Of a stretch of 64,000 nt of DNA, positions 9,132 through 21,831 are shown one piece after another. A model generated the notes under the pieces. That model worked only from the letters and a program-made list of their open reading frames with translations. It searched no databases and was not told the origin of the DNA. Position 1 is the stretch's first letter; each line of letters starts with the position of its first letter. The stretch comes from Apis mellifera (taxonomy: Eukaryota > Arthropoda > Insecta > Hymenoptera > Apidae), in assembly GCF_003254395.2 (NCBI RefSeq), contig NC_037642.1, forward strand, positions 5,615,903 through 5,679,902, in the 5' to 3' direction. A program made the translations under genes and the position numbers.

Positions 9132-12100
9132 GTAAAATTAATTCGCTACAACAAACGTTTCTCGATTGTTCTCGTTTTCGATGTTATCGCTTCGGCACAT
9201 TCTGTGATTCGGTACACGATCGTTTGAAGATGCAAAGGGTTACTTTGTGCTCTCGTCGCGAGTGCTTGCCTCTTATCGACGCTATTTACGCGACATAGCT
9301 ATATTCCGAGCATTGGAGAGAGACTTTAATAAAAACTGTGCTTCGACAGACATGGAAAGAGAAAGAGAGAAGGAAACAACAGAAAGAAACGACGTTGAAA
9401 TACAGGTCATTCCGATTAAGCACGCGCGTTTCTGGGGTGCATTAAAACCTGTACCGGCACAAGGTCTCGTTTATTAAAACCGCGCGACCGGAATTGACCT
9501 TAATCGTGCGTCTTTTTCGGCCATCTTCGTCGCGATTCCTCGAAACGATTCTACGAACGTCGCACGCGAGGCCACGCGGTTGAATGCGTGCCACGCGTTT
9601 GAAAACGCCTCTTTTGTTCGGCTCGCTTTGCGATTTTTAAGCGGAGATAAATTTCTGCTGATTTGTCGGGGAATTTTTGCAGCAACCTTTGTGCATTTGA
9701 CGTGAGCCACGTTTCGAGAAAATGGATTTCCATGAACTTGAAAAGATCGGAATTAAAATAAGGATTTAATCATTCGATCGGAGGAGAAAATTGGGACAAA
9801 AGCATAAACGTGAATGACAAAAATAATGGAAGTGAAGGTATTAGATATTTTACGTATCGTTAATCACAAAAATATCAAATTACAAACGTAGCATTTAAAA
9901 ATAACGTACGAAGTACGAACGAACCAGTTAAGATAAATGATAAACGCGGCACGCATCACAAAGGGTTAAATGTGATATTCATCAAACACGCACTTCTAAC
10001 AAACGTTCGGGAACACTTGCGTTGAAATATTTACGTTGAGACAAAAATACTCGGTAAATAACTTATAAACAAATGTTTATAAATAAAAGCTTATTCGAAA
10101 TACGTTATTTATCCGTATCAAACGCAAACGATTTTTAATATAATCGATATTGCTTCCATTATTTTCAATTAACTACAATCGTTTCTCATTATTTGTCATT
10201 CTTCATTTGTTGTGATGACTATGTTTCTCAGAAAGAAAGAAAAAGAAGAATTTAATATTCTGCTACAGCTTTTAGATATTTAAGTCTCATTTTTAACCTT
10301 TTTTCTAAACTCTGATCATCTGCAAATCTGAGATTCAAAGCTAGAAATAACAGTGCTGCGCAAACCCTACAAAACAATCCTCACTCCTGTGTTCTGAATA
10401 AACCAATCGGTCCATCTTCAATCCTCTAACCCGTTCATTACAAACGTTAACAAGTATTTCTCAAACATTTTTCCCAACCAAGATAACCCAAATCTCTGTT
10501 CAACTTCATCCTCCGTCCCATAGAATTAATCCATAAACCTTCGTGTTCGAAATCCCCGTCCATTTCTACGGAATGGAACCGCTCAAACATAGATATATCG
10601 TGACCCAGAAATTTTTTGCAACCGAATAGACGCGCGTCTCTCAGGATTTCACCGCGGAAGAAACGCTCTTCTCACAGCCCTTCATCCGCGACCTAAATAT
10701 CCGAATCGGTTGGAAAGAACCGTTCTTGGAATCGGTGCATTTCAATCCAAAAAAACCATGATGATAACCAATTCTCGCGACGTTCCTTTCCATACGTTTA
10801 ACGTTTCGCCGTAACGGACCATATATTTGCCATATATATCCCGTTTATTTCGTGGTAATTATGGTCGGACTGTCGGTGAAATTAACCTCTCGCTTCATCA
10901 CGTTTCAGCTGGCCGCTAATCGACGACAGGAAACCGCATTAAGCTTCGCTCGTCAAAATGTGAATTTCGAAGAGGGAACGTTATTATTATTACGAAGGAA
11001 GCAGCAATGCACGAGGAATTTGTTGCTGGATCCGTGTACGATACGATATATAATTTTCCTACTGATGAACCGCATGGCGACGCATCTTCGAGTCGATCGT
11101 CCACGTGAGTGCGTATATCATCTTAATATTTCCATATTACATTTACATAAGCTTGTCCAATCAAGGGACTAGAGAAATGACAACTCAAGCGTGTTTCTCT
11201 CGTGTCTTTCTTTTCCCGGGCACACGCGTCGCTTCGTTCCACGAAGAAATCGTTGAAATGCGCGACAATTGAGAATCGCCCTTCGAGGCTGCTGCGAGAG
11301 AGAGACGAGTCGCCGAGCGAAATACAAAAATAGGCGCCAATCGCGGCTCGAGATGTACACAGGCAGGAAACTATGACCGGATGTTCGGTGGCGCGTGACT
11401 CGAATGCGGAGCTTTAAACCGGGGGATACGTTGGATATCGTTAAATATTCCTTTCGATTTAACCGTCCAACCGCTTAAATTTCGCCCCCAAACGTTCGTT
11501 CGAGTTGACCAAATCGTTCGAAGTTGAGTCTCGTCGTTCATTGGATTGTAAAATAATTTACGACTTCAAAGTCGATCGGATTGAAATCAGTTTTAACAAT
11601 ACGCTCATTATACATTATTATACTTTGATTAAAAGTACAAAGTATTAATTTTACCAAAAGCGTTTTTAATGATTCTAAAAAAAAAGAAAAAAATCCGAAG
11701 CCAGTTAATTTTTACTTCGATTTGGTAATTTCTAACGTTAGAATTGTCCGAATTATTTAAAATTGAACGATTCAATCGTTTGACCGCAATAAAAACGTGA
11801 TTTTACTCGATTTTATTTATAACTCTCGCGATAATTGATTTCGTTGAGGAGATTATATCGTTTTGTATCATCGATTCTCGGTGAAACACGAATATAATTG
11901 ATTCGATTAAAAACTTTCGTTATCTCTAAAATTATCAAAAGCAGAAACTGCGTTACGCAATTTGTGACCTCGGCTTCGCATTATTCTTAGCAACTCTGTT
12001 TCTTCCCGAACATTTATTTTATTCCCTGCGAAAATAAACGAATTCGGGGAAGCAAAAAGGAATAAATCTTAGACAATTCGCCTTTACCTTCCTCGCTATT

Positions 12101-13897
12101 GATTCAGACGCGCTTCCGTTTCTCTTGCAATCGCTTCATCCTCCAAATAGAAGAATCGTTTCGATCAGCCAAAATTTAATTAAAAAAATTCCTCGCTTTC
12201 GATGTCATTATTGTCAGACTGTCGTTATTCGTTGCTCAACAGCCTTTTCCAGCCTTCGATTTACGAGGTGTAGGAGCTTAATGTGTCGTGAGAGGCTCGC
12301 TAATCGATTTCTGCGTCGTACATACAAATAAGCGAGGGAAGAGACTCGAACGATCGAGTTCGAGCGATGCGTATTTGTAACGAAGGTAAATCGGTGTTCG
12401 ATAGCCGCGGATCAATGCCGCCTTTGTATATTCGTGTATTATTCGTAAAAAAGAACGAGTGGTTACGCGGAACAAGCTCGTTTAGATATAACGCGGCTTT
12501 TTCCTCGTCCGTGATTCCCCACCAGGAAGCGCGTTGGATGATTCAAGTGATTGATTCATCGATAAACGGGATTAATCATCCTCTTTCTTTCGAAGTTTAA
12601 GATTCAGAGAAAGTGCGATCTTCGATGATCGAGCGATTTGTTAAATGTTATCAGAAGAAGTAACAGGAAATGGAATATATTTTATTGCATCCTTCGTTTA
12701 TATAAATATTCAAAAATTATTTGTAATATAAAAAGGATATGTGTCTTGATTTCTCTTTATTATTATTCGATTTTTCTTCTCCAAGATGCCATATAATCTT
12801 GGATTTCCAAGCAATAAAAAAAATAAATTCGAGGAAACTCGAGACTCATCGAGAGGCAATATGATCTGTTAGAATTTCCCGATTTATCGGTCCATTGTTC
12901 TCCAAGTTTTCCGTTATTATCCACCGAGGTTCGTGACACGGTTGCATCCATTACAATCGAATAGTTGGCCCAGTTTCGGCCTCGTTTTAATTAATTTCAA
13001 TATTTTTGCATTGGTGAATAGAGATGGACGAGCAGAATGTTCGACTCGCGACGAAACAGAATAGTTAAACGCCCGTTTGAAAAGTATTGTAATTCAGAGA
13101 ACGCGAAGCTTTCACCGATCTTCCTTTCTCACCTTGCTTCTTCGCCCAAGAAGAAAATTTCTATTCGCTTTCGTATGCCTGGCTTTCTTCTGGCCCCCAT
13201 CCGCGAAAAGCACTTTGGTTTCTCGCGAAACCAAACGAATCCCCTTGGACGAGTCCTTGGATCATGCATGCTTCTTCTTTCCATCGTGCTCGCGGGTAAA
13301 AAGTAGACGTCGCTTCCGTCGCTCGAAGCGGTTCGATTCGATCTTGGTGTGGATCTTGTTACAGCTTCCTCACTTTCTTTCCTTTCTCTTCGTGGGAAAA
13401 AGGCGTCAGAATTTTTCCTACCATCGTTAATAAATAAAATTAGGGGCAAAATTATCGTCGTTCCTCTCTCGACGATGGTTAAAATTAATTTCGCGTTGAA
13501 TCGATTGAACGCGTGTCGTTTAATCTCGCTCGCTTATTGAATTTGTTTACGATTATTATTCGCGCTGCGCCAGTTTATTCGAGTAAGTCGATAAAGCTTA
13601 ACTGTTCGTAACGAAACGTGTAACGTGTCCGGCAACTTTGTTTCCTTTCATCCATATTCAATAAATTTAAATTTTCTTTAATAAGACACTCATTGTGCGT
13701 TATTACACAATTGCCACGAGTATTAACGTCTGTAATTGCATCGCAGAAAAGCTGCACAGTCGTAAAACTACTTGAACATTTATCATATAAGAAACTTTTA
13801 TGTTCATCTTTGTAATAAACATTTTACGACTCTTATGCATATTCTCTGCATTTCTTTCAAACTTTACCTATATAACTTTAATAGTCGTATCTATATA
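9132..13897. other. No gene recognised (intron or intergenic)
   Basis: Mixed CpG-containing and AT-rich DNA. Short open frames exist but none has splice signals, conserved motifs or clear coding composition. A Met frame near 9352-9477 (starting MEREREKETTERN) is low-complexity and unsupported. I see no repeats of note. Confidence 0.5.
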
Positions 13898-13918
13898 CAG
13901 TTGGTCCCAAAAGTATCC
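13898..13918. mobile_element. Solitary Tc1/mariner-like terminal end
   Basis: After a TA dinucleotide the sequence reads CAGTTGGTCCCAAAAGTATC, resembling the CAGTGG...AAAAGTAT ends of Tc1-like transposons. I see no matching inverted copy nearby and no transposase, so it would be a remnant. Confidence 0.35.
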
Positions 13919-16900
13919 TGCCTTGTTTCTCACTCAACTTTCTTCTCCAATGAGCTACAGAAAGTAGTTACAGAAATAAAAAAATCTTCATCGTTTTTCT
14001 TTTCTTTTCTTTTCCGTTCTCGTCGAAAAAATTTTCCACAAAAATTTTCTATCTTTTTAAAATTCCAAATTTTTCGAGTCAATGGAATCGAGTGGAACTC
14101 GCCATCGAACGAGTGCGTCATTTTTCTCTTCCCCTCTCAATTTTTCGCCGACGACGCGCGATCAAACTCGTCCACTTCAGAAGCATCGATTGATTTTATT
14201 TCGCCGCCTTGTATAAGCCCGCTAATGCTCGGATGGAATGTTATTGCGAGGCTGTCAACCACCAAGCCTCGAATCGAATTCCAGCCGTGATGAAGCAATA
14301 AAGTCGACCGCGCGCGCGTCTGTCTTTCCCCTCTTTGGCGTTACTCGCGTTTCCATAACGCGTGCCCGCCAATTAATTATCGCTCGTGCCGCCATTTATT
14401 TGGAAATCGATCGTGAAAATAAATTTTCTTTCTTCCGCCAAGATCCACGAAATGAAAAACATTGTTGTAAATCGAACGTGGTCGTAAATGTGTTTGAATA
14501 CGATTCTCTTCGTTCATTTTCGAAAATTTTTCTCTTCCGAGAAAACTGTTTTCGTAAAAGAAAGCACGATACGAAAGGATATATTTATTTTCCAGATTAT
14601 TTTTTCACTTATCTTTTAACGTACGAATAGTAACAATGACTTTTTTTTCTGTCTACATTTATTCCTCGATCTTGATTTATTTCTTCGAACGTAAAAAGAA
14701 CTCACGTCGTTAAATAAAATAGGAAATTTCCAACCATTCGTTTTCTACAAAAATCCTGTTTGTTTAAAGGAAACATATACTCGTTCCATTATATATATAT
14801 ATATATATATATTTGAAGCGGAGGGAAACGCTCGTAACATTTATTATCCTCGTAAATGAAAATCTTTACGCCCTGGCCTAAATGTACGTGGAAACAACGC
14901 CTCTCGAAAATCATAAAAGAGATCTCGAACGGCCGTTGCAATTAGGTCGCTGTCCACTTAACCCTGATCCCTTATCGCGATCCGCTTACGAACATTTCAT
15001 CTCCCTAATGCCTCTAATTGATTCACTTCCACTCTCGTCTCATCCTTTTTTTCTATTATATCATACGCGCGTCGAACAGTTCTTCCTCGATTCGCTCGAC
15101 GATAAATCATTCTCGCCACGGTTCGAAACAAAAAAAAGAAGAAGAAGAAGAAGGATCCGTGGAAATCGTCAAGCTCCCCTCGCATAATTAATCGGCGGAG
15201 GAGGCACACGGAAAGACTAGTCGCACCACACGCTTCAACGTTACCACCAACCTTCCTCCCCCTCATCCATCTTCATTCGACGCCTCGTTTTTCCACTCCT
15301 TCCGTCTCCTTCCCACAACGTTCGCCTCTGTTTCGCCTTCTCCCTTTCTTTTCCCCTCTCCATGGATGGACGCCGTCCCACAATGTCATCATCCCTCCAA
15401 AGAGGAGTTAAAGATCCCGTGGCGGGCCGATTTCTTTCTTTCTTTTTTCTCCCCTCCCTCCCTCCTTTCCCCGGAGCGGAAACCGAATCGCGCGGATCAG
15501 AAAAACGGCGATGCGTCAATGCCAGATCGCATCAGGGACATCTGGCTTCGTCGTAAACATTCTTGAAACCGTGACGGACGGAGAGAGAAAAAGTGGAGAG
15601 AGAGTGATAGGGGAAGGAAGGAAAGAGGTGGGAGGGAGTAGGTAGGCCGGGGAAACGAGGGGGGAGGAGCAAAGTGCGGAACGAATGGAAACAAAAAAGG
15701 GGAAAAAGAGGGACTTGGAAGGAAAACGGGAGGGAGGAGGGTGGATAAGAGAGGTGCACTTAACAACGCTCGAGATGAACCAATTCTCACCCAGTGACGT
15801 GATCCGTTCCCGTGAACTCTGAACCAATGAAACTCTCTGGGCCAATGAATCAGCCAACGTTTATAGAAACCATAAATATATATATATATCTCGAAAATCG
15901 AATCTTTTCATCGTGCATGTGAAACGAGTTTGCTCGCTTTTTTCTCGGCCAAGGAAAAATTATACTTTATTCTAATCGATGATTCTGTAGGCTGAAAAAG
16001 TCAAGGGAGAACTCGTTTCAGGGGAGAAATTTCGCGAAAGGGGGAGAGGATATTTGTCGAGAAAGTGGAGCTTCGTTTCGTCCTCGTCGCGCGCTTCATG
16101 GATCACGTCGCCTCAAATATAACCCGCCTCTATGGAATCCTAAAAGTATCGCCGTGAATCATCATCGTACTCATCCGAGCGAATAACGCGTGTAACGCGC
16201 GTGTGGCCGGGTTTGCACGCTTAATTTTAATTGTAATAATTTTTCAATCGGAGACGATATATCTCGAAAGACAAATTATTACATAAAAGGATTATTCTAG
16301 ACTCTTATTTTTAAAAGAAAAGCAATTTCGATTCCTCGAAATTTTCCAGAAAGGAAAATTTGAGAAAGGTGTTGGAAAGGATCTCGAAATCGTTCGGTTC
16401 CGATCTCCTCCACGCACGCCGCTTGGATTCTTAAACGTCCGCGTCGGTCGCGTTGAATACTAAAGATTGCCGCATCCGCCGCGTTTCCCTTTAAATTCAC
16501 GCGTATTCATTCGGGGGGAGGGGAGGGGGAGGCTTTGTTTCGTGCAACGCCTGTGCACGCCCTCCCTCTCGAATGAATACGCGAATTCCTTTTCACTCGC
16601 GTGCACACGCGAGACGACGATGATGATGATGATGGTGATGATGATGGTGCACGTGAGTATTTCCACCGTTGCATCCACGCGCGTCCGTTGCAACCTCGTG
16701 AATCGAGTCTACGACGAGGCGACCCCACCTTTCCGCAAACTCTATTCATTTATCCGTTGCGACTCGAAGAAGTGGCGCGACTTTGCCGGAACCATTCACC
16801 GGTTTCTCCCGCAAATTTTGCACTCCGCTGCTCGATTACGTCACGAGGCGAAATTTACGCCTTTGAGATTGAAATAGCCAGGTTGCAAACATTCTACGAC

Positions 16901-17800
16901 GAACGCGTTCTCCGATGAAGTTATGAACCGTTGTTGAGTTGATGATGGATCGTTCGCGTTGCAAAGAAAGGTGCAAGAAATTTAAAAATTCGTATCATTC
17001 GTTAATCGAGAAGGATAAAAGCTTCCTTGTTCATCAGATTTTTCTATATGTATCTTTATATATATTACGAGAAAATATCCGATCCACGGATATTTTTTCG
17101 ACATCAACGTTACGTCTCGAGGCAAGAGTGGAGAATTGTAAAACGGCGTAGGCGAGTGGCGTGCTCGAGCAAAATCGATCGCGTAATCACGAAAGCGAAA
17201 GATGTTTCCCCAACCCCGCCATCCAATCCCTAATGACGTAATTAGAGATGAGTTATTCGCGACCGCACCGCAAACGCGCAAACGCCTATTTCCTTTCCCT
17301 TTGTGCGATGTCATTGCCAGAGAAATTGTATATCTTTAGCCGCAATTACGGCCTATTATCGCTGTATCGGTTACGTGGGTGTAATTCTTTTTCCACGCTT
17401 ACGCGTCAAATCTTTCAAGGGAGAATTTTCTGTGTAACGAAATTAATAAAAAAAAGGGACTACGCCTAGTTCGAAGTGAACTTTTCATTAATCCCAAATA
17501 AGTTAGGAAGTTAGCTAGTAAATTCATTGAATGAGAGGGAGAAAGGGAAAGGAGCTTCGCGTGTCTCGATTCTCCATCTCTTCCACCAATCATACGCGTC
17601 TTGGCAGCCTTCTACTTCGTCGCCAACAATATCGTTCCTCTGGAGGAGCATCCTCTTGGCGATGGCCCTTGGTATAAGAACGACTTCTTTGTGTTATCTG
17701 TATTCGAGAGTCTGGAACCGATCTTGTTTTTGGAATTTGGAAAATACTTGAACCTATCAACAATATGTATAATCAATTACTCCTCTATTATATTATTATA
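13919..17800. other. No gene recognised; strand-asymmetric purine/pyrimidine blocks
   Basis: Contains a (TA)n run near 14790-14810. A pyrimidine-rich block on the + strand (about 15245-15475) is followed by a purine-rich block (about 15576-15750). A (GAT)n-like run lies at about 16617-16648. A GTGAGT donor-like word at 16655 has no partner I can identify. No coding exon is supported. Confidence 0.5.
15576..15750. repeat. Purine-rich low-complexity tract
   Basis: About 175 bp almost entirely of G and A on the + strand, with GGAAGG and GGGAGG runs. It may adopt triplex or other non-B structures. Confidence 0.7.
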
Positions 17801-19440
17801 ACATTCGTTGCATCAAACCATGAACCATTATCGTTGCAAGAATAATTTCTTCCATCCGAGGAACATCCGAATAAAACGTTTAATTATTTATTATTAATTC
17901 GAACGTACGCGTACATCTCTTCCATCGTCCTCGTCGTGATATGATAACATTCGTTGCATCAAACCATGAATTTAAGTATCGTTGCAAGAATAATTTCTTC
18001 CATCCGAGGAACATCCGAATAAAACGTTTAATTATTTATTATTAATTCGTATACGTACATCTCTTCCATCGTCTTCATCGTGATATGATAACATTCGTTG
18101 CATCAAACCATGAATTTAAGTATCGTTGCAATAAGTTCATAAAAATAATTTCTTCTATCCGAGGAACATCTGAATAAAACGTTTAATTATTTATTATTAA
18201 TTCGAACGTACATGTACATCTCTTCCATCGTCGTCGTCGTGATATGATAACATTCGTTGCATCAAACCATGAATTTAAGTATCGTTGCAAGAATAATTTC
18301 TTCCATCCGAGGAACATCCGAATAAAACGTTTAATTATTTATTATTAATTCGTATACGTACATCTCTTCCATCGTCTTCATCGTGATATGATAACATTCG
18401 TTGCATCAAACCATGAATTTAAGTATCGTTGCAATAAGTTCATAAAAATAATTTCTTCTATCCGAGGAACATCTGAATAAAACGTTTAATTATTTATTAT
18501 TAATTCGAACGTACGCGTACATCTCTTCCATCGTCCTCGTCGTGATATGATAACATTCGTTGCATCAAACCATGAATTTAAGTATCGTTGCAAGAATAAT
18601 TTCTTCCATCCGAGGAACATCCGAATAAAACGTTTAATTATTTATTATTAATTCGTATACGTACATCTCTTCCATCGTCTTCATCGTGATATGATAACAT
18701 TCGTTGCATCAAACCATGAATTTAAGTATCGTTGCAATAAGTTCATAAAAATAATTTCTTCTATCCGAGGAACATCTGAATAAAACGTTTAATTATTTAT
18801 TATTAATTCGAACGTACATGTACATCTCTTCCATCGTCGTCGTCGTGATATGATAACATTCGTTGCATCAAACCATGAATTTAAGTATCGTTGCAAGAAT
18901 AATTTCTTCCATCCGAGGAACATCCGAATAAAACGTTTAATTATTTATTATTAATTCGAACGTACATCTCTTCTATCCTCCTCGTCGTGATAAGATAACA
19001 TTCGTTACATCGAACCATGAATTTAAGTATCGTTGCAAGAATAATTTCTTCCATCCGAGGAACATCCGAATAAAACGTTTAATTATTTATTATTAATTCG
19101 TATACGTATATGTACATCTCTTCCATCGTCTTCATCGTGATATGATAACATTCGTTGCATCAAACCATGAATTTAAGTATCGTTGCAATAAGTTCATAAA
19201 AATAATTTCTTCTATCCGAGGAACATCTGAATAAAACGTTTAATTATTTATTATTAATTCGAACGTACGCGTACATCTCTTCCATCGTCTTCATCGTGAT
19301 ATGATAACATTCGTTGCATCAAACCATGAATTTAAGTATCGTTTCAAGAAATTCGCAAAGATAATTTCTTCCAACATCCGAATAAAACGTTTAATTATTT
19401 ATTATTAATTCGAACGTACACGTACATCTCATCCTCCTCG
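17801..19440. repeat. Tandem array of about 11 units with higher-order structure (144/159-bp monomers)
   Basis: Units beginning ACATTCGTTGCATCAAACCA start at 17801, 17947, 18091, 18250, 18394, 18553, 18697, 18856, 18998, 19148 and 19307. Short monomers (about 144 bp) alternate with long ones (159 bp) that carry an ATAAGTTCATAAA insertion, giving a 303-bp dimer. Long units at 18091 and 18697 share one 3' variant (ACATGTACATCTC with CGTCGTCGTCG). The units at 17801 and 18394 share another. This suggests a further period near 606 bp. No ORF is conserved through it. Confidence 0.95.
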
Positions 19441-20946
19441 TTTCTCATCTCATCCAATTTTTTTCTCCTCTCGTCTCGAACGAGCGAGTGACTCGTCGAT
19501 ACTCGCATTATCTCCCCGGCCGTGCATATTGTCCCCGGGCCGAGACAGCTTCGAACTTGTCCCGAATAACGTCCCAGACGTGTCCGCGGTTTGCGCGGTG
19601 GTTCTCATCCTCGCCTCCGGTGGTGGCGAGATTTTTTATCGAGCCCGGAAATTCGTGGATCCAAATGCGAACGCGCACGCACCCCCCGCGTGTCTGGGAT
19701 CGAAAATACGGCCGTGGGTAATATCGCGGAAGCGGCAGCGGAGCTTCAAACTCCGTGAGCTTTACGATCTCGGCCACGGGCAAAGCGGCTTATTTTAGAC
19801 CGTCGCCGTCTCTCGTAATGCTTTTAAAACGCGTTGCGCATAATGTCCCGGCTGTAATTCCATTTTCACAGCCACCAGTGGCTCTCAGTTCATTTCCTTT
19901 TTTCCCCCGATTGTCGTTCAGATTCGGGGGGACGGGTTTCAGCGCTCAATTTCGAGGAAAATTTCGATGATTCGTCCTTTTGCGTTGCTACGTATTCTTC
20001 GAGAAAATTTGTTTAACAATTTTTCGTAGATTTGTGTCGAATTAATTGTAACGAAAGAAAAAAATTTCCTCTAAAATTGTAAAGAGACGAAATCTTTTAC
20101 ATTTGCACCGTTCAGAATCGTTTTCGATAGGAAATTTCACTCTTTTACGACCTCTTCCCGTCTATGAAACGTCTTGGAAATTCAATTACGAATTTCCCCT
20201 TACGAGAAATTACGGATATTTCAGGGGAGAAAATTCGCGGTGTATTTAACGCGAGAGGGGAGACAGAGAGAGAGAAAGGCAAACGAGTTTTACCCTCCCC
20301 TCCCAGCTTGATGAATGAAGAAAATTGCGACTGCAGTTGCCACGCCACGGATTTTCTAACCGTCCAAATTCGCCGAACATCCGAGAAATCTAATTTAGAA
20401 TCTTCGCGATAGTTCTTCCGAGAAATAATTTGGTTTAAAACGTTTTTCACTTATTAACGAAAGGTTTGCAGGATTATTTACGATCTCCCTTTTTAACACT
20501 CTAGTTTTACAGACGTATTTCTTCGCGATACCATTTCCCTCTCTCTCTATCTCCCTCCACGATTCACCCTTCAAAGTGGAAAGTTTCAACGTTAGTTCCA
20601 AGTGGCTCGAATGTCTCTGACAATCTCGTTTTTCCTTTATCGGGACGTGTCAACCATCGCCGCTTTTCCAAGACCATCGGTGTATTGTATTTCGAATACA
20701 ACGTCTCGAGCAATGCCCGTGACAGGTTTGACGCGGTCGTTTCGGCGCCTAGAAGAGGTTCTCACCGCGGAATCCCGGACACCCCTTATTTTCTCATTTA
20801 CAGTCTGTCACCCAGCCAATAATCTCGATATCGTTCCAACCGATCTCCCAAATGTTTCTGACACCCTTCTCCTCCTCGATTCTTACCATTGCGCGCCCTT
20901 CTCCTCTTCCTTCCGTTACATCCCGGATGCTTAAATGATTCGCGTC
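19441..20946. other. GC-rich non-coding block, no gene recognised
   Basis: A markedly GC/CpG-rich stretch (about 19480-19800) lies between two tandem arrays, then ordinary mixed DNA. Overlapping open frames on both strands follow from CpG richness and do not resemble a known protein. It could be a conserved regulatory block; this is not shown. Confidence 0.4.
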
Positions 20947-21831
20947 GTTTCCATCTTTGAAAATATATAACCTTCTTTCCACATGATTTTTTATACAACA
21001 AGTTTCGAATCGAGTTTCAAAAAAATCTCTCTTCGTAACTTTCCTTCTAACGTTAATTTACATTCTTTGAAATTATTCTCAAATCGTAAACGATGTAGGA
21101 ATAGAATCGAATTTACTGGGAAAGTTTATTTCGACAAAACTGGGCGCCAAAACGTTTCCATCTTTGAAAATATATAATCTTCTTTCCACATGATTTTTTA
21201 TACAAGTTTCGAATCGAGTTTCAAAAAAATCTCTCTTCGTAACTTTCCTTCTAACGTTAATTTACATGCTTTGAAATTATTCTCAACGCTTCTGAAATAA
21301 TTCGCAAACGACGTAGGAATAGCAGTATCGAGTTTACTAGGAAAGTTTATTTCGACAAAACTGGGCGCCAAAACGTTTCCATCTTTGAAAATATATAACC
21401 TTCTTCCCACATGATTTTTTGTACAACAAGTACAAGTTTTTGTACAATTTTTTGTACAAGTTTTGAATCGAATTTCCACGAGTTTCAAAAAAATCTCTCT
21501 TCGTACTACTTTCCTTCTAACGTTAATTTACATGCTTTGAAATTATTCTCAAATCGTAAACGATGTAGGAATAGAATCGAGTTTACTGGGAAAGTTTATT
21601 TCGACAAAACTGGGCGCCAAAACGTTTCCATCTTTGAAAATATATAAATATATTCTTTCCACATGATTTTTTATACAAGTTTCGAATCGAGTTTCAAAAA
21701 AATCTCTCTTCGTAACTTTCCTTCTAACGTTAATTTACATTCTTTGAAATTATTCTCAAATCGTAAACGATGTAGGAATAGAATCGAGTTTATTAGGAAA
21801 GTTTATTTCGACAAAACTGGGCGCCAAAACG
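20947..21831. repeat. Tandem array, 4 units of 207-249 bp
   Basis: Units beginning GTTTCCATCTTTGAAAATAT start at 20947, 21154, 21375 and 21624, and each ends TGGGCGCCAAAACG. Lengths are 207, 221, 249 and about 207 bp. The third carries an insertion of short TTTGTACAA-type repeats near 21417-21465. The Met frames inside it recur per unit and are not genes. Confidence 0.92.

Noticed and set aside
9247..9477. 76-codon frame downstream of the small ORF
   Set aside because: It starts at a non-ATG codon, is partly low-complexity (EREREKE) and has no clear acceptor.
17801..19440. Regular repeats considered as a CRISPR-like array
   Set aside because: The whole unit, not just a short repeat between unique spacers, is repeated, and the genome is eukaryotic. 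It is a tandem satellite.
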